From NCBI GenBank assembly GCA_964036045.1, contig OZ038382.1:86599795-86663794 (forward strand): a stretch of DNA of 64,000 nt, written 5' to 3'. Below are positions 42,165 to 51,748 of the stretch, piece by piece (position 1 is the first letter of the stretch; the number at the start of each line of letters is the position of its first letter). The notes under the pieces are model-generated. The model searched no databases. It saw nothing but the letters and a program-made list of their open reading frames with translations, and had not been told where the DNA came from. Position numbers and translations under genes: made by a program. The stretch comes from Eutreptiella sp. 'Long Island Sound 2002'. Its lineage: Eukaryota; Euglenozoa; Euglenophyceae; Eutreptiales; Eutreptiaceae.

Positions 42165-43520
42165 ATGCCACCACGCTCCACATCCCCCGCGTCCACCGCA
42201 GACCGGAACGCGGAACACCAGCGAGAGGAGCCCGACCCCGGCCGCGCCGCCACGCCCCCACCGCCCCCCCCCCCAAAGGACATCTACGCCACGCTGGCCA
42301 GCACCCTAGCCCCCATGAACGCCGAGCAGTACTACCAGTCCGTCCAACGAGACCTCCCTGAGGACCACGCGACCCTCCAGGGGTGGAAGCAGGAGAAAAG
42401 GTACGACAACGAGTGGGGCACAGAGGAAGACCTTCTCTGGGAAGACACCTGGAAAGGCACCGCGGGCGCCTTCCTGGAGGCAGCAGCCGAAACCTACCAC
42501 CGCCCGCCCGGGGACACCAGACACGGCCTCCACGCCCTCCTAGCGTTCCACAGCTGGAAACACCGCCACACCGTCACCCTCCACCCCCTCGACCACAATC
42601 GACACCGATGGACACCTGAAGACGACGCCACAGCCACCATCACCGCACAGCAAAGCCCCGAGAACCCGGAGGAATACCACATCACCTGGGACGATCCGGC
42701 ACCCCACCCCCCCGCCTCCCCCACCCTGCCAGATGTCTTCGCCACCATCAGTGCAGAGCTCCAGGAGGCGAAAGCCCCCCAGCAACTGGACGAAGAGATG
42801 CCCCAGGCACCATCACCATCAACCACACAAGACCAACCCCGCACAGAGCCCCTCACCCACCCCATCACCACAATGGAGCTCCCCCCACAACACCGCACCA
42901 CCCCAGACCGAAACGGGTTTCGAGACCTGCCGCGGGAATGGGCGGTCCACAACGGCACACTCCGGTGGGACGAAATCACACCGGGCCTCCAAGCCATCCG
43001 CCTCCACTCGATCACAGAGCCCACCACCACCTGGGCACTACCGACGGACCGCCACCACCTCCTCCTCACCGTCCAAGGCGATGCCACGATCACACCCACG
43101 GAAGGAGACCCCGTAACAGCAGCCCCCGCCCACGCCATCCACATACCCCCGCAAGCATCGTCGGCACCTATGACGGTGCATCCAGGCCCCACACCTTGGC
43201 AGGCCATCGTCATCACCTACCCCGCCCCCAATGACCACACACACACCTGGCAGCAACGATGGGAGGACATCCGAGGGGACCTCCTCCAAGAACACCTAGG
43301 GCTCACACGCACCCACCACACCCTACAACCGATACGAGCAGTAGGCCAAGCGCCACACGGCATACACGCCCCGGGAGTATGGGCGTACGCCACACCCATA
43401 AACCCACAAGCAGCGGAGGACATCAAGACCGCCCTATCCATCCAGCAAGCCCAGACCCAACGCCCCGCACCGCAACACCCAACGAGGCTACACAATTTGG
43501 TGGGCATACCAAGACCATGA
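42165..43520 (+). CDS. Non-LTR element first protein, cupin-like region
   Basis: True ATG at 42,165. Residues 1-45 are Pro-rich. Residues ~46-190 look globular (EQYYQSVQRDLPEDHATL, DNEWGTEEDLLWEDTWKG, GLHALLAFHSWKHRHTVTLH). An acidic/Pro linker follows. Residues ~268-350 have the strand pattern of a cupin barrel: TPGLQAIRLHSITEPTTT, LLLTVQGDATITPTEGD, AHAIHIPPQASSAPM, TPWQAIVITYPAP. Metal-binding His residues of enzyme cupins are not evident, so a binding role is likelier than catalysis. The frame ends at 43,520, but the coding sense continues in the next phase (GYTIWWAYQDHDTLTPQPGA near 43,482-43,545). The stop is therefore probably caused by a one-base shift, and this is the N-terminal part of the following protein. 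Confidence 0.6.
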   Translation: MPPRSTSPASTADRNAEHQREEPDPGRAATPPPPPPPKDIYATLASTLAPMNAEQYYQSVQRDLPEDHATLQGWKQEKRYDNEWGTEEDLLWEDTWKGTAGAFLEAAAETYHRPPGDTRHGLHALLAFHSWKHRHTVTLHPLDHNRHRWTPEDDATATITAQQSPENPEEYHITWDDPAPHPPASPTLPDVFATISAELQEAKAPQQLDEEMPQAPSPSTTQDQPRTEPLTHPITTMELPPQHRTTPDRNGFRDLPREWAVHNGTLRWDEITPGLQAIRLHSITEPTTTWALPTDRHHLLLTVQGDATITPTEGDPVTAAPAHAIHIPPQASSAPMTVHPGPTPWQAIVITYPAPNDHTHTWQQRWEDIRGDLLQEHLGLTRTHHTLQPIRAVGQAPHGIHAPGVWAYATPINPQAAEDIKTALSIQQAQTQRPAPQHPTRLHNLVGIPRP

Positions 43521-46053
43521 CACCCTCACCCCCCAACCGGGGGCCCCCCCTCTAGACACCAACACCACCGCCCTCCTCCAAGCCGCAGCAGCGGCAGCCA
43601 CACAGGTAGGGGCCCCGGAAAGCTGGGGCCCACGATACCTGGTCGAAACCAAAGTGGCGCCCCACGCGAAGGGCCAAGACAAGCCCCCAGCACCGAAGCC
43701 GCTTCACCCCCCGCTCAAGCTAGACCCGACGGAACACACCCCGCAGGATGAATGGGCGACCCACTACATCATCCCCCACACCACCACCCGCAAGAACGAC
43801 GCCGCCAAGATCACCGTCACCCGCCACCTCCCCCACACCACACAGGTTTATGAGCTGACGGCCCCCAACGTCCTCGTCACCCGTCGCCGACACGACGAGC
43901 GATACACCATACAGGCGGAAGGGGCCGCCGCGACCACCCTGTACACATGGGCAACACGGGGGGACCTCCCACACCCCACCCTCCACCACGCCCCCTCCTG
44001 GCCCACCCCCTTCCACACAGCGGACCGCCCCAACAAGAAGCCCAAACACACGGGTGTGCACACCCACGCTCAGGAGGCCCAGCACCGACACGAAGCGAGG
44101 CGCAAGGCACGCACCCTCCACGACGACCACACCATCCCCCGCATCGGCGCCCCCCCCGCCAGGGTATCAGATACCACCCACAACCGCACGATCACAGGCA
44201 TCACCACGGACTGCCTGAACCCAGCGGCGTCGCGGGCAGACGCCGTGTGGCACAGCGAAGGGCGCTCCCACACACGGGCGGTGGCGCGCCTCCACAACAT
44301 CCAACCCCACAAACTCCAGCGCGCCGTTGGACCCTTCGCCGTACACGTCACCCCGTACGGCATCAACCACCCCCGGTGTGAGCACCATGACCCGCCCTGC
44401 TCCACCCCATGCACCTCGCCCCTGCGCCAACCGCTGCCGGCCCCCACCATCACGGGCAACATGTACCTCGGCACCGTACCGGGAGACCCGGGCATATACA
44501 TCCTGCCCAACAGGTCCAGGGAACACGCCATCCCCCTCCACGGTGTAGAATCCCTCGCCCTGGGACCACCCCCACCAAAACACCAACACCAACACATCCC
44601 GGGGGACAAACGGACACAGGCCCCAGACGGGGGAAAAAAGGCCCACCAACGCGCCTTGGCCCACATCACCCTCCACCCCGCAGCCCACCTACCAAAGGAC
44701 TTCGGCACGGAGCGCCACATCGTCCTGGAGGGGCAAGCCCACCACATCATCACCGCCGCCCTGTACACCCTCGCCGCCCACGAACGCCACTGGGACCCCA
44801 CAACCATCCCAGCAATGCCCCCACCGCCCCAAGGCCCCAAAGATCCCGTCACCCCCTTCCACATCGATCAACTCCTAAGCCGCAAGGCCCCCCCACACCT
44901 CCACCCCTCCAGGATACCACTAGCCATCGCATCGTGGGACACCCTCGACACCCCCCCCCAACAACCCGCCATCCACATCCTCAAAGCGGACACCCAATGG
45001 TGGGTCCTCCACTGGGCACACGGAGTCCTCATGGCGGCCCAGGCCTATACCCCGGAAATGGACCCGGAAGACCCCCCACGGGGCCAGCGGCGACTCCTCC
45101 AAGCCACCACCCTCACAGGCCGCGAAGGCGCCCCCTGGGAAGCCCTCCACACAGCACTCTACTGGGCTCAAGGCTCCCCCAACGGCCCGGACACACCGGA
45201 ACCCACAGAGGCCTGGGTCATGCAGGCCAAGACCATGAGGAACTACCACCTACACCACCCCTTCGACGACAGCCCCGCCGCACTGCCATGGCCAACAGAT
45301 CCCCCGGAGACCGTGCGCAAGCTCGCCGACATCATACGCAGCCACGCGAAAGCGAAAATGCAAACATCGGCAGAACCCCCACTGAGGGATCCAGACCAGC
45401 AAGCAACGCACCCCTTCTTCAAACCCCATGCCCCGCTACCTCCAGTCCCACCCAAGCGAACGAGACGACAAAGGGGCGCACCCGCCCCCAGCCAAGCCGG
45501 AAAAGCAGCGACCTCCCGATCCCCCGCACCCCACCCGACCCACCCGGCGAACCCAGACCAAGCATCCTCGTCATCCTCCCTCCCACCAATACCACCGCCC
45601 CACCCGGACCAAGCATCCTCGTCATCCTCCCTCCCACAAGTACCACCGCCCCACCCGGACCAGGCATCCTCATCATCCTCCCTCCCGCCACCAGCACAGC
45701 CCCCGCCCGAAGCGTACCCAGGGTTCGAAAAAGGTGCGAAGGTCCAACAGCCCTTCCGCAACGACCACACAGGCGACTGGATCTGGTATGAGGGCACGAT
45801 CCAGTACCGCCTCAAGGGAAAGGGGGACAACGGGGGGCCACAAGTCCGGGTGATCTGGCACCGCCAAAAGGAGCTAGACCAAGGCACCAGCGCCCACCCC
45901 ATCCGGCTCCCCACCGAAGAGAAAAAGGCCAACACAGGCAGCAAATACACTGGGGAGCTCCCCCCGGAGTGGAGCCAAGGCCTCCCCCCGCCGCGCCCAC
46001 CCAAGCGCCCACCAACCGGCAAAAAGTCCTCAAGCCCCAGTCCCCCTTCCTGA
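43402..46053 (+). CDS. Large His/Pro-rich ORF1-like protein with SH3/Tudor-like C-terminal patch
   Basis: The phase is open from after TAA at 43,399 to TGA at 46,051. The apparent start at 43,654 is GTG, so no independent ATG is convincing. Recognisable parts: a His/Cys cluster (CEHHDPPCSTPC) that could bind zinc; LASWD/WWVLHWAHGVLMAAQAY-type strands in the middle; three 17-residue repeats of the form HPDQASSSSSLPPIPPP (51 bp each, 45,556-45,708). Near the end is GDWIWYEGTIQYRLKGKG ... GGPQVRVIWHRQKEL, an SH3/Tudor/chromo-barrel-like pattern. The role is unknown; by position it corresponds to ORF1 nucleic-acid-binding proteins. It lies in the same phase as the endonuclease, separated by one stop. 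Confidence 0.65.
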   Translation, partial: THKQRRTSRPPYPSSKPRPNAPHRNTQRGYTIWWAYQDHDTLTPQPGAPPLDTNTTALLQAAAAAATQVGAPESWGPRYLVETKVAPHAKGQDKPPAPKPLHPPLKLDPTEHTPQDEWATHYIIPHTTTRKNDAAKITVTRHLPHTTQVYELTAPNVLVTRRRHDERYTIQAEGAAATTLYTWATRGDLPHPTLHHAPSWPTPFHTADRPNKKPKHTGVHTHAQEAQHRHEARRKARTLHDDHTIPRIGAPPARVSDTTHNRTITGITTDCLNPAASRADAVWHSEGRSHTRAVARLHNIQPHKLQRAVGPFAVHVTPYGINHPRCEHHDPPCSTPCTSPLRQPLPAPTITGNMYLGTVPGDPGIYILPNRSREHAIPLHGVESLALGPPPPKHQHQHIPGDKRTQAPDGGKKAHQRALAHITLHPAAHLPKDFGTERHIVLEGQAHHIITAALYTLAAHERHWDPTTIPAMPPPPQGPKDPVTPFHIDQLLSRKAPPHLHPSRIPLAIASWDTLDTPPQQPAIHILKADTQWWVLHWAHGVLMAAQAYTPEMDPEDPPRGQRRLLQATTLTGREGAPWEALHTALYWAQGSPNGPDTPEPTEAWVMQAKTMRNYHLHHPFDDSPAALPWPTDPPETVRKLADIIRSHAKAKMQTSAEPPLRDPDQQATHPFFKPHAPLPPVPPKRTRRQRGAPAPSQAGKAATSRSPAPHPTHPANPDQASSSSSLPPIPPPHPDQASSSSSLPQVPPPHPDQASSSSSLPPPAQPPPEAYPGFEKGAKVQQPFRNDHTGDWIWYEGTIQYRLKGKGDNGGPQVRVIWHRQKELDQGTSAHPIRLPTEEKKANTGSKYTGELPPEWSQGLPPPRPPKRPPTGKKSSSPSPPS

Positions 46054-46281
46054 CGGGGCAAGGGCCGAGGGCACAAGCCTCCAAAGCCCCGGCCCGCCCC
46101 AACCGAGGCCACCGTCAACCTCCTCGACCTCAACCACCCGGCCGTCACATACTCCAAGGACGCCACAACCGCCCTCCAAGAGCTCCCGATGGCACAGGGG
46201 CCAGGGTGGGTCCCCCACCTCCTCACCTTCCAGGAACAAGGCCTACAGCGCGACGACCCCCGAGAGACCACCCCCATATAA
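46054..46281 (+). pseudogene. N-terminal part of the APE-type endonuclease
   Basis: In phase with both neighbours. TVNLLDLNHPAVTYSKDATT ... LQELPMAQGPGWVPHLL, then LTFQEQGLQ gives the first strand and the QE motif (Glu codon 46,234-46,236) expected of exonuclease-endonuclease-phosphatase domains. TAA at 46,279-46,281 separates it from the rest of the domain, which continues in the same phase. The stop splits the enzyme. Confidence 0.6.
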
Positions 46282-49245
46282 ACCCCGGACCAGAAAGCGT
46301 ACAAATGCTACTGGCACAAGGGGACCCCCCTATACGCCCAAACCGGCATCCACGTCCACCTCGTCCACCACCTCAGCGTCCCAGGGAGGCTAGGTGTCTA
46401 TGAGGTCGTCGGGGACGGATGGCAACTCAACGTCATCAACACCCACGTCCCCTGCGGCGAAGCCACGGAACCCTTCCTCCAAGCCCTGGCCGAGGCATAC
46501 CGCCAAATGGCCATGCTCGCCCCCACAGTCATCATCGGCGACATGAACGCCGCCCCCACCCCAGCGGACCGAGGGGGACAGGCCACACCCCAGGACCAAG
46601 CAGTCCGCGACACCATCGAAATGCTGGGGCTCGTGGACCTAACAGCCAGCCTCGAAGGCCAACCATCCCACTTCCCCCACCAAACGGATGCCGCCCCATC
46701 CCGCATCGACGTATGCTATGGCGACCCCACCACCATCATCCGAGCGGAGGCCCGATATGGACCCCTCCCGCTGGGACCCACGGGCCATAGCCCCCTGCAC
46801 ATCCGCCTCACCATCTCCAACCTTCCCCCCAGCCCCCCAGAAGATGCGGACCAAGGCCTACCACCCCCCCTGAAGATGCCCCCGCTGCATGACAAGCATG
46901 CCTGGTCCCAATATCACAGGGCCATAGACCGCGCCCGGCGCATCCAACCAGACCCCACCGACCTACTCGCAGCCATGCGCACGGCCGTCGTCGCCTGCGG
47001 CTTCCAGCAACACCCCCACTCAGACGACGACCAACCACCCACAGCCCTGGGGGACATGCTCCATGACCTCTGGCATGCGAAGCAACAACTGGCGACCCTC
47101 CTCCACACCGACACCCCCCAAACCCGCCGCCAGATACACCACTGCAGGACACAGATAGCCCAAATCAGGGCGGACCTGCAGCGGTGGCACATCCACAGGC
47201 AACAGCGCATCGCCCAGGAACACGAACGGTATGCGCAACATGAACTCCCCTACAAGGCCATCCGCCACCTCAACGACGCCATGACCGATACCGGCCACCG
47301 CACCATCACCACGGTCCGGCAGGAGGACGGCTCCCTCACCAACGACCCAGCCACAGTGCTCCAGTCCACCCAAGACAGCTTCCTCCGGCAACACACCCCC
47401 ACCCAAGACACACTGGACCCAGACACCCAGGCCAAAATCGACCGCCTCCCTCGGGTCTTCGACCACGCCCAGAGGAGGCACCTGGAAAAACGCCCCTTCA
47501 CCATCCACGAAGTCCGGAGGGCCATCCACAGTCTCCGGCAACACAAAACCCCAGGCTACGACGGCCTCCCTGCAGAGGCATACTACCACCTCCCCGCCCA
47601 CCTCCTCCGCGTCCTCGCCCACCGCCTCTGGGACATCGTCACGGGGCGGACCCCCCTGCCACCAGACTGGGCAAACGTTGTCCGCCCCCTCTACAAAAAA
47701 GGGGACTGGGCAAACCCGGACAACTGGCGCCCCATAGTCTGTGCGGTCACGGAGGTCAAAATCGTCTGGACCATCCTCCTGCGCCGCATCCGCCCCCACC
47801 TGGACCCCCACATACCAGCGAGCCTCTGGGGGGCCATCCCAGGCCGCTCCCCACACGAGGCCATCTTCCTCCAGGACACCATCGCGGACATGGACCCGGT
47901 GGACCTCGGCATCGCCTCCCTCGACGTCAAGGGAGCCTTCCCGAACACCCCCTGGCTCCTTCTAGAAGCGGTGTGGAAGCGCCTAGGCCTCCCCTTCTAC
48001 AACTTCACCTCCGACTACATCCGCACCCGCAAATACACGGTCCGCACAGGAGCAGGCCTCACCCCCTTCCTGGAGCCAGGCAGCGGGGTCCCCCAAGGGG
48101 GAGCAGAGGGCCCCTTCCTGTACCTTCTAGTGACGCTCCCGCAGGCCCTCGCAATCGAGCAGGACTACCCGGCCTACGCACCCTACCCCCTCCTCTCCCC
48201 CCTGGTCGGCTTCGCGGACGACATAAACCTCACCGTCGCGCACACCCCACACGACCCCCATGCCCCGGACCCCGGACCAACGGTCACCCAACAGGCCAAC
48301 GACTTACTGGACGTGACCGTCTCCTACCTCTCCCACAACAACCTCATCGTCCACCCCACAAAGTCAGTGGCCATGATCAAGGGGTCTGCCACACGTCCCA
48401 CCCTAGGGCCACAAGGGCCCCCCATGCACGTCGTGACGACCACCACCCACCTGGGGGTAGTCCAGGCCGCCAACCCTGAGGACGCCACCCTCCCTCCCAA
48501 GTTGCAGTCACACCTCGCCCATCTCCCCAGATACGCGTCCCCGACCACCAAGGCCCTCTCCCTGTCCCACCAGAGCCTGGGGTACTACCTCACCGGGGTC
48601 TTGAACGCCTCCATAGGCTTCCAAGCACTCCACCTGACACACCCCACCACCGCCCTCCAGCCGGCCACACGCGCCGTGACCAAGGCATGGGCAGCACACG
48701 GGGGCTGGCCCACCTCCATACCCACCCGCGCCATCCGAGCAGCATGGCCCCACTATGGAGACGCCATAGGGGACGAGGTGAAAGCGGCCTATACCAAACA
48801 CACCGCCCTCCTCCTTCACCGCATGACCCACAACCACTCACCGGAGGTCCGCGAGGTCACCGCCATCCGCCTCCAAGCCGCACAACGGGCCCGCAACACA
48901 TGCCCGCGCTGGGTACTCCACCAGACGGGCATGCCCACCAACATGAACACGCGCCTATGGAACCACCTGCAACTTCTCCTCCCATCCCCACACCACGCCA
49001 TACTCACCAACCACACGTGCCCAGAGAAAGGGCCACTAGCGGTCCTCTGCGGGGACCTCCACCATCACCCCAAGGGCACCATCCACACCATAAACCTCGT
49101 CGGGGCCTCCATCACCGTAGTATACGTCACCCTCCCCCAAATGCGGGTCCTGCACCACAGCGGGGCACACCACACCCCCTTTCTACAGCTTCCCGAATGG
49201 CCACAATACCGCCTCTTCCACCAGTACCTCACGCAGACGACATGA
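46282..49245 (+). CDS. Non-LTR APE endonuclease (C-terminal part) and reverse transcriptase
   Basis: Endonuclease: HVHLVHHLSVPGRLGVYEVV, WQLNVINTHVP, VIIGDMNAAP (46,537-46,548), SRIDVCYGD (Asp 46,708), TGHSPLHIRL (His 46,786) match the APE/EEP fold that nicks target DNA. Reverse transcriptase: RQHKTPGYDGLPAEAYYHL, VVRPLYKKGDWANPDNWRPI, motif A ASLDVKGAFPNTPW (Asp 47,923), motif B SGVPQGGAEGPFLYLL, motif C GFADDINL (Asp pair 48,217-48,222), then KSVAMIKGS. All RT catalytic residues are present. It would prime reverse transcription at the nick. The first ATG in phase is at 46,507, inside the endonuclease, so the true protein starts upstream of the stop at 46,279. It ends at TGA 49,243 with RNase H continuing in phase. 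Confidence 0.92.
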   Translation, partial: TPDQKAYKCYWHKGTPLYAQTGIHVHLVHHLSVPGRLGVYEVVGDGWQLNVINTHVPCGEATEPFLQALAEAYRQMAMLAPTVIIGDMNAAPTPADRGGQATPQDQAVRDTIEMLGLVDLTASLEGQPSHFPHQTDAAPSRIDVCYGDPTTIIRAEARYGPLPLGPTGHSPLHIRLTISNLPPSPPEDADQGLPPPLKMPPLHDKHAWSQYHRAIDRARRIQPDPTDLLAAMRTAVVACGFQQHPHSDDDQPPTALGDMLHDLWHAKQQLATLLHTDTPQTRRQIHHCRTQIAQIRADLQRWHIHRQQRIAQEHERYAQHELPYKAIRHLNDAMTDTGHRTITTVRQEDGSLTNDPATVLQSTQDSFLRQHTPTQDTLDPDTQAKIDRLPRVFDHAQRRHLEKRPFTIHEVRRAIHSLRQHKTPGYDGLPAEAYYHLPAHLLRVLAHRLWDIVTGRTPLPPDWANVVRPLYKKGDWANPDNWRPIVCAVTEVKIVWTILLRRIRPHLDPHIPASLWGAIPGRSPHEAIFLQDTIADMDPVDLGIASLDVKGAFPNTPWLLLEAVWKRLGLPFYNFTSDYIRTRKYTVRTGAGLTPFLEPGSGVPQGGAEGPFLYLLVTLPQALAIEQDYPAYAPYPLLSPLVGFADDINLTVAHTPHDPHAPDPGPTVTQQANDLLDVTVSYLSHNNLIVHPTKSVAMIKGSATRPTLGPQGPPMHVVTTTTHLGVVQAANPEDATLPPKLQSHLAHLPRYASPTTKALSLSHQSLGYYLTGVLNASIGFQALHLTHPTTALQPATRAVTKAWAAHGGWPTSIPTRAIRAAWPHYGDAIGDEVKAAYTKHTALLLHRMTHNHSPEVREVTAIRLQAAQRARNTCPRWVLHQTGMPTNMNTRLWNHLQLLLPSPHHAILTNHTCPEKGPLAVLCGDLHHHPKGTIHTINLVGASITVVYVTLPQMRVLHHSGAHHTPFLQLPEWPQYRLFHQYLTQTT

Positions 49246-51402
49246 GCAGCGGGACACACTCTACCAGGCAGCAAAGACATGCGCACAGCCTACCGAGAAT
49301 TCACAAAGCAACACCCGCGACCCATCCCAGCGACACCGCCCTACGCACCCACCGGATCGAAACACGAACCCGTCCCCCCGGTAACGGGCCCAGTCCCACC
49401 ACTAACCCTGCTACTGGCCCCGAACGAAGCCAAACCCACGCAGACCACCGTCATCCACCACGGGGCAAAACGGCGCATACCGAAGCACCACATGACCGCC
49501 CGAGACCTACCAAAAGTCCCCCAAGATTCCCAGAGCATGCCACACACATGTTGGGCCTGTGACCCCGAGGCACCAACCACACCATGGCCCGTACTACACC
49601 TCATAGCACGCCACCACACCCACCCCACAACCCACCTACCACCACAGGCCTACGCATGGATAGCCCCATGGTTCCACCGCACCAACACTAACCCCACGGT
49701 AGCATGGAACCCCGACCACGCGCCCAAATGGCTCTTCACCACTACACCCACATGCCCCCGCCCCGACCCGGCAGGGGTCGCCATCCGTTACAGCATGTAC
49801 GAGCCAGGCAGAACGGGCAAGCACGAGCACCCCTACTATCCACTCCACCACTCCTGCCACACACCGGAGCACCAAACACAAACCCTCACATGCCACAACC
49901 TAAACCCCGACACAGCCTACATCCTCCACTACATCTACTCCTACCTCACACAAGGACAGCCGGAGCAGGGACTCATAGCCCTGTCCCCCCAAGCAAAGCA
50001 CATCATCTCCAAAGGAATAGGGCTGTACGCCACCCCCATCCTGCAGCCCACAACCCCAGTAGCCCACCTCGCCACGGGCCTTGCCATATACGCCTACCTG
50101 CCCATGAACCCATGCCGCCTCCCACAACCATCACCGGCGGACCGGCTCTTCTTCACCGACGCCTCAGGCGAATCCTCCCTCACGCCCATCACCGGGGGGG
50201 CCACCCTGCAGCTAACCCACACCGGGGGACAGTACCACATGGGCCACCACACGGGCCACACCACCTATGGGCCCTCTACCGACGGGGAGCTAGGGGCCAT
50301 GGCCGACGCCATCACCGAGGTCGCGGCCCACCTACCCGCCCACTCCCCGCACATCGTCCGGGTCTGGTTCGTGGTAGACGCCACTGTCGACACACACCTG
50401 CTCCTCCGCATAGCAAGGCAACCACTTCACAAAGCAACCGCGACGAGCCTCGGCACCCAGGCACTGCTACTCTCGAAAGCCCTACGCAGCCTTCCCCCCT
50501 ACGTCCAGCTCCACATCGTGAAACAAGAGTCCCACAGGCACCAATACGCAAATGGTAAGGTCGACAACCAGGCAGTACACCAGCGCACAACACACCTACC
50601 AGCCCTCCAGATCCCAGACCTCGGCCGCAACCACACACACCCCCAACACGTGCCCCCTGTACCCGAGCCCCATCAGACCCCGGACTGGGTACCAGAGGAC
50701 GCCCCCTATTCCTCCCACGACAGAGCGTACCACTACCCCAACCCCATCCAACATCTCGCCCGCGTGCTCGGCGACGCAGACAGCCGGGCGCACATCCAGG
50801 AGCTCCAGGACAGACTGCAAGTCCCCCTCTACCACTCAGCGCTCCGCCCAGCAAACGTCCCAGCCCACCTCCAGAAACGACGCATCCAGCTCCTCAGGGA
50901 GCAGCTGCCATTCCTCACCAGGGTCGCCAGATGGCTCGCCCGCAAGCACATCCACGTCCCCGACGAACACACCCGCTGCCCATGCGACCACACCACCCCG
51001 GAGGACTGGGAACACTTCAAGAAATGCCCCCTCCATACAGACAGGGACACCCTAGTGGGCTGGTCCCCGGCGGAAACCCTGCGACAACACGAAGGATGGC
51101 CAACCCACAGCCACGCACACCAGGCCACCGAACACCTCTTCCGGGACCCCCTGATCAAAGAAGCCACCATGAGAGGGGCAGTGACACAGGCCCTGCACCG
51201 ACACCTCACCAAACACACGGAGAGCCCCATGGAGGCAGCAGCATACCTCCAGCTAGAAGCGGTCCGCAGAGCAGCGGCCCAAATGGTACACCGCAAACAC
51301 CTCCTGCTAACACACGCGGAACAACTCACCGACCCCACCGCCAGGGAACACATGCAGCGTCTCATCCATTACCATGCCGTGCATGACCCAGACGTCCACT
51401 AA
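49246..51402 (+). CDS. RNase H and CCHC/H-type zinc finger of the non-LTR element
   Basis: Same phase as RT, after one TGA. First in-phase ATG at 49,279. The first ~280 residues are a His/Pro-rich connector with a Cys motif (HTCWACDPE). RNase H follows: RLFFTDASGES (Asp 50,158), STDGELGAMADAI (Glu 50,287), VWFVVDATVDTHLLLRIA (Asp 50,377), VKQESHRHQYANGKVDNQA with the C-terminal Asp region. Further on, TRCPCDHTTPEDWEHFKKCP is the Cys-rich finger common at the end of RNase H-bearing non-LTR proteins. A helical tail runs to TAA 51,400. RNase H removes template RNA. No restriction-like endonuclease motif (CCHC followed by PD...D/E) is visible. Confidence 0.85.
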   Translation, partial: AAGHTLPGSKDMRTAYREFTKQHPRPIPATPPYAPTGSKHEPVPPVTGPVPPLTLLLAPNEAKPTQTTVIHHGAKRRIPKHHMTARDLPKVPQDSQSMPHTCWACDPEAPTTPWPVLHLIARHHTHPTTHLPPQAYAWIAPWFHRTNTNPTVAWNPDHAPKWLFTTTPTCPRPDPAGVAIRYSMYEPGRTGKHEHPYYPLHHSCHTPEHQTQTLTCHNLNPDTAYILHYIYSYLTQGQPEQGLIALSPQAKHIISKGIGLYATPILQPTTPVAHLATGLAIYAYLPMNPCRLPQPSPADRLFFTDASGESSLTPITGGATLQLTHTGGQYHMGHHTGHTTYGPSTDGELGAMADAITEVAAHLPAHSPHIVRVWFVVDATVDTHLLLRIARQPLHKATATSLGTQALLLSKALRSLPPYVQLHIVKQESHRHQYANGKVDNQAVHQRTTHLPALQIPDLGRNHTHPQHVPPVPEPHQTPDWVPEDAPYSSHDRAYHYPNPIQHLARVLGDADSRAHIQELQDRLQVPLYHSALRPANVPAHLQKRRIQLLREQLPFLTRVARWLARKHIHVPDEHTRCPCDHTTPEDWEHFKKCPLHTDRDTLVGWSPAETLRQHEGWPTHSHAHQATEHLFRDPLIKEATMRGAVTQALHRHLTKHTESPMEAAAYLQLEAVRRAAAQMVHRKHLLLTHAEQLTDPTAREHMQRLIHYHAVHDPDVH

Positions 51403-51748
51403 CCCGCTCCACGCCCCGCACGCGCCCCCCGTCTCCATCCACAGGTCTCCAAGGCACCACCACAGCGCCCCGAGACCCGTCTTGCACCCAAGAAGCCACC
51501 CGGCACCGCCCAGTCCGGCCGAGCCCAGCCAGGGCCAACCATACATCGACGTAGACACGCAAGACCCCGGCAGCCCATCCAGCCCACCCCCCCCGGACCC
51601 GGGGCACCGCCCCCTCACACCGGCCACCATCCGCGACCCTGACCTCCTCCGAGCGACCCTCCAAGGCAGGGCCCCACCACCCCCCTGGGCTGGTACCGCC
51701 TACAAGAGGACTGGACCAAGCTCACCGTCAAAGCCCTCCGGGACCTGA
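51374..51748 (+). pseudogene. Frame-shifted linker between RNase H and protease
   Basis: The coding-looking phase here is different: YIDVDTQDPGSPSSPPPPDP, PLTPATIRDPDLLRATLQGR. It passes to the protease phase near the C-rich run at 51,677-51,686, where the next phase takes over as LGWYRLQEDWTKLTVKAL. A homopolymer indel is the simplest cause. Confidence 0.5.
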
